Source of the DNA: Chloroflexota bacterium
GTDB taxonomy: Bacteria > Chloroflexota > Limnocylindria > Limnocylindrales > CSP1-4
Direction: 5' to 3'
Length of the DNA: 12,333 bases
Assembly (NCBI GenBank): GCA_015661135.1
Contig: JACVXW010000016.1
Location: forward strand, 1 to 12,333
In this document: positions 1-5,199 of the stretch, in pieces
Layout: each line of letters opens with the position of its first letter
Position numbering within the stretch: position 1 is the first letter of the stretch
Program-made: the position numbers and the translations under genes
The notes under the pieces: generated by a model
Told to the model about the DNA's origin: nothing
Seen by the model: only the letters and a program-made list of their open reading frames with translations
Database searches by the model: none

Positions 1-157
1 GGACGTCGTCGTCGCCGGGCCCGGCGCCGGCTCCAAGCTCGCGAAGGCCGAGGAGCTCGGCATCACGATCCTCGATTCCGGCGGGTTCCGGGACCTCCTG
101 GCCGGCACAACCTCGAGCGCCGAGCCCGAAGCGGGGGATGCCGGCACTTCGACTTGA
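1..157 (+). CDS. ligA: NAD-dependent DNA ligase, C-terminal end (BRCT domain), partial
   Basis: The gene enters from the left edge, in the frame whose codons begin at base 2, and stops at TGA 155-157. The visible 51 residues contain VVVAGPGAGSKLAKAEELGI followed by TILDSGGFRDLL. This is the pattern of the BRCT domain at the end of bacterial LigA: a glycine-rich turn, a GSK-KA-ELG helix, then a hydrophobic strand and an F-x-x-L helix. LigA seals nicks in duplex DNA using NAD+ during replication and repair, and the BRCT domain helps DNA binding. The catalytic lysine, OB fold and zinc finger lie upstream of the window. A short polar tail (about 17 residues, SSAEPEAGDAGTST) follows the domain and is probably disordered. 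A ligA-gatC-gatA neighbourhood is common in high-GC bacteria, although other genes intervene here. A different BRCT protein is possible but less likely. Confidence 0.85.
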   Translation, partial: DVVVAGPGAGSKLAKAEELGITILDSGGFRDLLAGTTSSAEPEAGDAGTST

Positions 158-185
158 CGCGCGCAGGACCATCAGGAGGCCTACC

Positions 186-190
186 GGAGA
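186..190 (+). promoter_or_regulatory. Ribosome binding site (GGAGA) for the Cys-rich ORF
   Basis: GGAGA lies 6 nt before the GTG at 197, which is good Shine-Dalgarno spacing. A stronger AGGAGG sits at 174-179 but is 17 nt away, and no in-frame start codon lies nearer to it. This pair of purine-rich motifs is the main support for the chosen start. Confidence 0.45.
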
Positions 191-196
191 CTTCGC

Positions 197-460
197 GTGC
201 GAGTACCGAGCCCGTTCCTCGCCACCGTTCTCCGGGCGCCCTCGCCGTTCGCCAGTTGTACCTGCGAGCACTGGATGCACTGCGACTGCGCGTGCCACAG
301 TCGCGACTGCGACCCGTCAGAGGGCGTCTGCAACATCGAGTACCTGCCCGACGAAGGGGGCCTCGCTCGCTGGGGTTGCCGGACCTGTACGCCCGGCGAA
401 CTCGCGCCGCACTACCTCGGCTGCGAGCTTATCGGCTGGAGCGTCCCGCTGGACCTCTGA
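197..460 (+). CDS. Small cysteine-rich protein of unknown function
   Basis: This 87-residue ORF starts at GTG 197 (GGAGA 6 nt upstream; no earlier in-frame start after the TGA that ends ligA) and ends at TGA 458-460. It has ten cysteines (21, 23, 29, 31, 33, 38, 45, 61, 64, 76) plus His 25, 28, 34 and 72, arranged as a dense N-terminal cluster (CTCEHWMHCDCAC) and a later C-x2-C. This density suggests metal binding, or disulphides if exported. The first 20 residues are only mildly hydrophobic and contain prolines, so I do not call a signal peptide. About 85% of codons end in G or C, as in neighbouring genes, and the tail (HYLGCELIGWSVPL) looks like folded protein, not random translation. It lies 39 bp after ligA on the same strand and meets the zinc-ribbon gene head-on. 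I recognise no family. It could be a chance ORF in GC-rich DNA, but the Cys pattern argues against that. Confidence 0.5.
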   Translation: MRVPSPFLATVLRAPSPFASCTCEHWMHCDCACHSRDCDPSEGVCNIEYLPDEGGLARWGCRTCTPGELAPHYLGCELIGWSVPLDL

Positions 461-501
461 CCTCGAGTGGCTGGTCGCCCCCTCGGCCGCGACACGGCGG
501 G

Positions 502-1071
502 TCAGCGGTGGTAGCGCTCCATGACCGCGGCCACGCCGTCGCGCGCGGCGCGCCATTCAGGCTGATCGCCGAGGATCTCGGCGTCCGGCCCGAACCTGGC
601 GAGTTGCGTCATTGCCGTGACGATCAGATCGTGCTCGAACTGTCGGCGCCGTCCGCCATCCAGGGAGCCGGTGACCAGGTAGCGACGGACGAGGTCGAAC
701 GGTGCGGACCAGCGACCGATTCGAATGCGCGAGCCCTCTCGCAGCGACTCGAGGTAGTCGTCGTCACCGACGGGATGCTGATCGTGCTCCTCGACGTGGC
801 GGGGGATGTCCAGCCGCAATCCGGGGAGGGCGGCGCTCGGAAAGCGGCCGTCGTCGTCCGCCGACCGATAGCAGACCGGGCAGACCGGCAGCTCCACGTG
901 CGCCGGCGGCGCCTCGCCGAAGGGCCGGCCGCAACGGCCGCAGAAAGTGCTTGCTGCTGATCGTGCGGGCGTGCCGCACGAGAGACAGGCCGTCAGGATG
1001 GTCAGGCGGACCTCGGAAGGATGTCGGGGTTGGTCGACCACATGATTCCCGCCGCTGTGCGAGCGCACCAT
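502..1071 (-). CDS. Zinc-ribbon domain protein of unknown function
   Basis: This 189-residue protein carries three C-x2-C pairs: Cys29/Cys32 (CLSCG), Cys44/Cys47 (FCGRCGRPF) and Cys64/Cys67 (CPVCYRS). The first two pairs, 11 residues apart, form a rubredoxin/zinc-ribbon knuckle pair of the kind found at the N-terminus of many bacterial proteins. The third pair may bind a second metal or be structural. Residues from about 75 to the end are soluble and charged (DDDYLESLREGSRIRIGRW, then a helical region ending EWRAARDGVAAVMERYHR) and match no family I know. There is no membrane segment. The start is uncertain: ATG at 1071 has no clear ribosome site, while GTG at 1041, ten codons later, is preceded by GGCGGG. 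Both keep all six cysteines. The gene begins 51 bp after the stop of the GNAT gene on the same strand, so the two are probably co-transcribed. Confidence 0.75.
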   Translation of the reverse strand: MVRSHSGGNHVVDQPRHPSEVRLTILTACLSCGTPARSAASTFCGRCGRPFGEAPPAHVELPVCPVCYRSADDDGRFPSAALPGLRLDIPRHVEEHDQHPVGDDDYLESLREGSRIRIGRWSAPFDLVRRYLVTGSLDGGRRRQFEHDLIVTAMTQLARFGPDAEILGDQPEWRAARDGVAAVMERYHR

Positions 1072-1122
1072 GACCCGAGCGGGTCAGTCGTGGGTGACTT
1101 TCGGCCTGCCGGGGACCCACCG

Positions 1123-1998
1123 TCAACCCAGAGCGTGGTTGAACTGGCCCCAGATCCAGTCCGGGCGCCAGTCCAGGGACTCACCCCTGATGAGCCGTGG
1201 CGCGGACCAGATGGGCTTGAGGCCGGCGCCTTCCAGCGCGGCCAATCCTGCCGCGTTCTCCTCGACCAGCCCGACCCGAACCCGACCGCTCCGCCCGCTG
1301 GTCCGGCGCCGTCCATCCAGGATGCGCATCGCATCGGCCGGGGTCTGGGCCACGGTGGCGCCGCCGCCCCACGGCGCCCGGATGACGAAACCCCGTAGGT
1401 CCCCAGCCTGGTCGAGCACGCGCGTTGTTTCCGGCGATGCGAAGCGCCGGATGATGTGGCCACGGTCCTCGCCCGTTGCCGCGCGATCGAGCGCCAGCAG
1501 GGCGTCCCGGTCGGCTGATGCGTAGACGCGCATCACCCGCGTCGGGTCGTCCGGCGGCCCGGCGAGATCGCCCGCCTCCAGCCCCTGTGCTTCGAGGATC
1601 CGGTACCGGGTCTGCATCGCGAAGCCCATCCGCTCGTACAGCGGCAGGCCCTCATCCGTGGCGACCAGTAGCAGGGTCCGGCAGCCCGCCGCCTCCAGGC
1701 CGTCGATCACCGCCTGTGTCAGCGCCCGGCCCAGTCCGCGGCCCCGTTGCGCCGATTCCACCCAGATGGTGCCGACCCAGCCCACGGACCCGTTGGCGGT
1801 GCCCACCCCGGTACCCACCACGACGCCATCAACCTCCGCGACGACCGGCCGGCACTCGGCCTGTGTCGTCGCGAACTCGAACCAGGTTCGGCGATCGCCC
1901 CAATCCGCGCGGAGGATCGCCGCCGCGGCCGGCTCGACGTCCGCCGCAAGCATCGGTCTGATCAACGTAGACGTGGTCGCCCGGTTCACGCCGGGCAT
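1123..1998 (-). CDS. GNAT-family N-acetyltransferase, two-domain type
   Basis: This 291-residue protein has an N-terminal GNAT fold. Residues 13-17 (IRPML) give the usual first strand. TIWVESAQRGRGLGRALTQA at about 77-96 contains the acetyl-CoA pyrophosphate loop R-x-x-G-x-G (85-90). LYERMGF at 120-126 supplies the tyrosine (121) that is often the general acid. The second half (about 150-291), with LALDRAATGEDRGHIIRRF, resembles the C-terminal acetyltransferase-like domain found after GNAT domains in YitH-type proteins. The family moves an acetyl group from acetyl-CoA to an amine; the substrate here cannot be read from sequence. ATG 1998 has no Shine-Dalgarno. GTG at 1989 is a credible alternative start, since TACGAT (a -10-like hexamer) ends 7 nt before it and would give a leaderless message. 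The gene is divergent from gatC and probably heads an operon with the zinc-ribbon gene. Confidence 0.88.
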   Translation of the reverse strand: MPGVNRATTSTLIRPMLAADVEPAAAAILRADWGDRRTWFEFATTQAECRPVVAEVDGVVVGTGVGTANGSVGWVGTIWVESAQRGRGLGRALTQAVIDGLEAAGCRTLLLVATDEGLPLYERMGFAMQTRYRILEAQGLEAGDLAGPPDDPTRVMRVYASADRDALLALDRAATGEDRGHIIRRFASPETTRVLDQAGDLRGFVIRAPWGGGATVAQTPADAMRILDGRRRTSGRSGRVRVGLVEENAAGLAALEGAGLKPIWSAPRLIRGESLDWRPDWIWGQFNHALG

Positions 1999-2002
1999 CG
2001 TA
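1997..2002 (-). promoter_or_regulatory. Possible -10 element (TACGAT) for the GNAT gene
   Basis: Read on the minus strand, TACGAT fits the TANNNT form of a -10 hexamer and lies 7 nt before the alternative GTG start at 1989. Transcription beginning at or near that GTG would give a leaderless mRNA. No good -35 match is visible, so this is weak evidence. Confidence 0.25.
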
Positions 2003-2026
2003 GCGGAGGTGGCCGGGTGGCTCGGC

Positions 2027-2032
2027 TATCAT
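2027..2032 (+). promoter_or_regulatory. Possible -10 element (TATCAT) for the gatC operon
   Basis: TATCAT ends 6 nt before the gatC GTG start at 2039, so transcription would start at about the first base of the codon. gatC has no Shine-Dalgarno sequence at normal spacing; the only purine run, GGAGG in CGGAGGT, is about 30 nt upstream. Absence of a ribosome site together with a -10 at this distance is the usual picture of a leaderless gene in high-GC bacteria. No clear -35 hexamer is present. Confidence 0.35.
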
Positions 2033-2038
2033 CGGCCG

Positions 2039-2341
2039 GTGGCTGCCCTCACCCGTTCCGACGTCGAGCACGTCGCCCACCTCGCCCGCCTCGGGATGAC
2101 TCCCGCGGAACTGGACCGGCTCCAGGGCCAGCTCAACCACATCCTCGATCAGTACGCCAAGCTCGCCGAGCTGAACACGGACGCGATCCCGCCGACGGCG
2201 CAGACGATCGAGCTCGAAAACATCCTCCGCGACGACGTCGTCACGCCGTCGCTTCCCGCAGCCGCGGTTCTCGCGAACGCCCCGGCTCGGGAGGGTGAAT
2301 TCGTGCTCGTCCCGCCGATCCTCGGCGCCGAGTCGCGCTGA
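2039..2341 (+). CDS. gatC: Aspartyl/glutamyl-tRNA amidotransferase subunit C
   Basis: This 100-residue protein has the normal length and sequence of GatC. It opens with LTRSDVEHVAHLARLGMT, then a helix with LDRLQGQLNHILDQYAKLAELNTD, a linker with IPPT, and the conserved LRDDVV before the C-terminal LANAPAREGEFVLVPPIL. GatC is the small subunit that wraps around and stabilises GatA and bridges it to GatB in the heterotrimer that amidates Glu-tRNA(Gln) and Asp-tRNA(Asn). The GTG at 2039 was chosen because it places the family's N-terminal motif three residues in. The open frame extends far upstream, but that stretch lies opposite the GNAT gene. gatA begins 21 bp after the stop, so the two genes are one transcription unit. 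There is no ribosome site, which fits a leaderless start (see the -10 candidate at 2027). Confidence 0.95.
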   Translation: MAALTRSDVEHVAHLARLGMTPAELDRLQGQLNHILDQYAKLAELNTDAIPPTAQTIELENILRDDVVTPSLPAAAVLANAPAREGEFVLVPPILGAESR

Positions 2342-2362
2342 CCGCGCGGCACCGAGCCCCTT

Positions 2363-3988
2363 ATGGCGATCGATCTCACGAGCCTCCTCGCGCACGAGAT
2401 GGCCGCCCTCCTGCGGTCCGGCAGCACGTCGTCCAGGGCGCTCACGGAGGCCCATCTCGCCGTCGCCGAGCGCCAGAACCACGCGCTCAATGCCTGGCTT
2501 CTGATCGATCGTGAGGGAGCGCTCCGTCAGGCGGATGCCGCCGACGCCCGGATCGCTGCTGCCCGGCGGGACGGACTGGATGGAGTGGCCGGACTCGCCG
2601 CGCTCCATCCGCTGCATGGGATCCCCGTCGGCCTCAAGGACCTCATCTCGGTCGAGGGCGGCCAATGCACGGCGGGTTCCCGGATCCTCGCCGGTTATCG
2701 CGCCCCGTATGACGCCCACATCGTGGAGCGCCTGCGCGCCGTGGGCGCGGTGTTCCTCGGCAAGACGAACATGGACGAGTTCGCCATGGGCTCATCGAAC
2801 GAGTACTCGGCCTACGGGCCGGTCAGCAATCCGTGGGACCTGGACACCGTTCCGGGTGGTTCGAGTGGCGGTTCGGCGGCCGCCGTCGCCGCCCATCACG
2901 TGCCGTTGAGCCTCGGGACGGACACCGGCGGCTCCATCCGCCAGCCTGCCGCGCTGTGCGGGATCGTGGGCATGAAGCCGACCTACGGGCGGGTAAGCCG
3001 CTACGGGATCGTGGCGTTCGCGTCGTCCCTGGACCAGATCGGGCCGTTTGCGCGGGATGCGCGCGACGCCGCGGCCCTGCTCCACGCCGTCGCCGGCCGC
3101 GATGCCCGGGACAGCACTTCCGCCCCGGTGTCCGTGCCGGACGAGCTGCTTCATTTGGCCGCCTCCGATGACGAGGCGGCGTCCTGGCTCCGGGGGAAGC
3201 GGTTCGGGCTGCCGCGCGAGTACTTCGTAGCCGGCATGGATCCCGATGTTGAGCGGCGGATCCGTGAGGGCGTCGCGTTTCTCGAGGACGCGGGCGCCCG
3301 CGTGGAGGACGTCAGCCTGCCCCACACGGACTACGGCCTCGCGACGTACTACATCGTCGCCCCGGCGGAGGCGTCGGCCAACCTCGCCCGCTACGACGGC
3401 GTGCGCTACGGCCTGTCACGCCGCCTCGAGGGCGGAGACTTCATCGCCGACTACCTCGCGACGAGAGGCGAGGGCTTTGGGGCGGAGGTCAAGCGACGGA
3501 TCATGCTTGGCACCTACGCCCTCTCCGCCGGCTACTACGACGCCTTCTACCTCAAGGCACAGAAGGTCCGGACGCTCATCAAGCGGGACTTCGACGAGGT
3601 CTTCGCATCGGGGATCGACGCTCTCGTCGCCCCGACGTCGCCGTCGGTGGCGTTCCGGTTCGGGGCGAGGACCGCGGATCCCGTCGCGATGTACCTGTCC
3701 GATGCGTGCACGCTGCCGGTGAACATGGCCGGACTGCCCGGCATCTCGATCCCGTGCGGCCTCTCGGAGGGCTTGCCGGTGGGCCTCCAGTTGATCGGAC
3801 CGGCGTGGAGCGAACTCATGCTGTTCCGCGCCGCGCGGGCGTTCGAGGGGCTGACCGCGGCCGCATCATGGAGCGGCATGCCACCCACCCACCTCGCGGC
3901 ATCGAACGACGGGGCCGGACCTACCCCGGCGGATCGCGCAGCGGCGCTCGCGACGCTGGCGGCCGCGGCGCTGGTGGCCCCCCGGTGA
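2363..3988 (+). CDS. gatA: Aspartyl/glutamyl-tRNA amidotransferase subunit A
   Basis: This 541-residue amidase-signature enzyme has the full catalytic set: Lys92 (GIPVGLKDLIS), the cis-serine Ser167 (PGGSSGGSA) and the nucleophile Ser191 (GTDTGGSIRQPAA). The spacing (75 and 24 residues) is the same as in characterised GatA. GatA hydrolyses glutamine, and the ammonia travels to GatB, which amidates Glu-tRNA(Gln) or Asp-tRNA(Asn) in the cytoplasm. The family core ends at about residue 508 (SWSGMPP). A further 33 residues, mostly Ala, Leu, Pro and Thr (bases 3887-3985), make the protein longer than the usual 480-500. The last bases form GTGA with the next gene: the aminotransferase GTG overlaps the gatA stop. 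ATG 2363 was chosen because the protein begins with the normal MAIDLTSL helix; no strong ribosome site precedes it. Identification is secure. Confidence 0.97.
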   Translation: MAIDLTSLLAHEMAALLRSGSTSSRALTEAHLAVAERQNHALNAWLLIDREGALRQADAADARIAAARRDGLDGVAGLAALHPLHGIPVGLKDLISVEGGQCTAGSRILAGYRAPYDAHIVERLRAVGAVFLGKTNMDEFAMGSSNEYSAYGPVSNPWDLDTVPGGSSGGSAAAVAAHHVPLSLGTDTGGSIRQPAALCGIVGMKPTYGRVSRYGIVAFASSLDQIGPFARDARDAAALLHAVAGRDARDSTSAPVSVPDELLHLAASDDEAASWLRGKRFGLPREYFVAGMDPDVERRIREGVAFLEDAGARVEDVSLPHTDYGLATYYIVAPAEASANLARYDGVRYGLSRRLEGGDFIADYLATRGEGFGAEVKRRIMLGTYALSAGYYDAFYLKAQKVRTLIKRDFDEVFASGIDALVAPTSPSVAFRFGARTADPVAMYLSDACTLPVNMAGLPGISIPCGLSEGLPVGLQLIGPAWSELMLFRAARAFEGLTAAASWSGMPPTHLAASNDGAGPTPADRAAALATLAAAALVAPR

Positions 3989-5199
3989 ACGCGCCGTCGG
4001 TCCGCGCGCCCCTCGCGGAGCGGGCGTTGTCCGAGCGTGTCCGCGCGGTGCCCCCGAGCGGCATCCGGAAGTTCTTCGACATCCTCGCGACGATGGAAGA
4101 CGTCATCAGCCTCGGGGTGGGGGAGCCGGATTTCGATACGCCCCGCCACATCGTGGAGGCCGGCGTGGAATCCCTCCGCGAGGGTCGGACGCACTACACC
4201 TCCAACTACGGAACGGTGGAATTGCGGCGCGCCCTCGCACGGCACCTCCTGGGCCGGTACGGGGTCGAGTACGACCCGGCGACCGAACTCCTCATCACGG
4301 TTGGCGCGTCCGAGGCCGTGGATCTCGCCCTCCGGGCAACCTGCGACCCGGGCGACGAGGTCATCCTCCACGAGCCGTCTTACGTGGCCTATGTCCCGGC
4401 GATCGTCTTCGCCGGTGGCAGGGCCGTTCACGTCCCGACGCGGTTCGAAGATGACTTCGCCCTGGACCCGGCCGCCGTCGAGGCGGCGATCACGCCGCGC
4501 ACGAAAGCCTTGTTCCTGGGCTACCCCTGCAACCCGACCGGCGCCGTCCTGACCCCCGCGATCCAGGACGCCCTCGCCGAGATCGCCGTCCGCCACGATC
4601 TCCTCGTGTACAGCGACGAGATCTACGATCGGCTCGCCTACGGGTCCTACACTCACCGCGCGTTCTCGTCCCTGCCGGGAATGCGCGAGCGGACGATCCT
4701 CATGGGCGGCTTCTCGAAGGCCTACGCGATGACCGGCTGGCGGGTCGGCTGGCTGGCCGCGCCGGCCGGGATCCTCGAGGGGATCGTCAAGGTCCACCAG
4801 TACGGGATCATGTCCGCCCCGACGATCGCCCAGGACGCGGCGCTCGTCGCCCTCGTGGAGGGTGAGGCGGATGTCGAGCGGATGCGCGCCGAATACGACC
4901 GCCGCCGCCGCCTCGTCGTGGACGGCTTCAACGAAATGGGCCTCGAGACGTTCGAGCCCCGCGGCGCGTTCTACGCGTTCCCGAGGATCACCTCGACGGG
5001 CCTGGACGCGGAGACCTTCGCCCGGCGCCTGCTCGAGGAGGAGCACGTCGCGGTGGTCCCCGGCGGCGCCTTCGGTCCGTCCGGCGAGGGCCACGTCCGG
5101 GCATGCTATGCCACGAGCTACGAGCAGCTGGAAGAGGCGCTCGTGCGGATCGGGCGGTTCGTCGGGCGTTGCCGGGCCGAGGCGGCCGCGCGGCCATGA
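3985..5199 (+). CDS. Class I PLP-dependent aminotransferase (aspartate/aromatic type)
   Basis: This 404-residue fold-type I aminotransferase has the PLP lysine at Lys245 (GGFSKAYAMTGWRVGW), Asn183 in CNPTGA, Asp211 and Tyr214 in YSDEIYD contacting the cofactor, and a C-terminal Arg372 (HVRACYATS) that binds the substrate carboxylate. The N-terminal SLGVGEPDFDTP and HYTSNYG are typical of the aspartate/aromatic/PatA-like group, which exchange amino groups between an amino acid and a 2-oxo acid, often 2-oxoglutarate. The exact substrate cannot be fixed from sequence. GTG 3985 was chosen because the open frame upstream (from 3706) lies inside gatA, because GTGA overlaps the gatA stop, and because 404 residues is the normal family length. 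The stop overlaps the next gene by ATGA. It is therefore translationally coupled on both sides, and it separates gatA from gatB together with the cyclase gene. Confidence 0.93.
   Translation: MNAPSVRAPLAERALSERVRAVPPSGIRKFFDILATMEDVISLGVGEPDFDTPRHIVEAGVESLREGRTHYTSNYGTVELRRALARHLLGRYGVEYDPATELLITVGASEAVDLALRATCDPGDEVILHEPSYVAYVPAIVFAGGRAVHVPTRFEDDFALDPAAVEAAITPRTKALFLGYPCNPTGAVLTPAIQDALAEIAVRHDLLVYSDEIYDRLAYGSYTHRAFSSLPGMRERTILMGGFSKAYAMTGWRVGWLAAPAGILEGIVKVHQYGIMSAPTIAQDAALVALVEGEADVERMRAEYDRRRRLVVDGFNEMGLETFEPRGAFYAFPRITSTGLDAETFARRLLEEEHVAVVPGGAFGPSGEGHVRACYATSYEQLEEALVRIGRFVGRCRAEAAARP

Noticed and set aside
486..498. GCCG-CGACA-CGGC hairpin between the Cys-rich ORF and the zinc-ribbon gene
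   Set aside because: A 4-bp stem is not enough for a terminator call.
1658..2038. Upstream extension of the gatC frame (126 extra codons)
   Set aside because: It lies opposite the GNAT gene and is not GatC-like; the GatC family motif begins right after GTG 2039.
3547..5094. Long minus-strand open frame (515 codons) opposite gatA and the aminotransferase
   Set aside because: It is the mirror of two well-identified genes, with Arg/Asp/Gly-rich content typical of antisense reading in GC-rich DNA and no domain.
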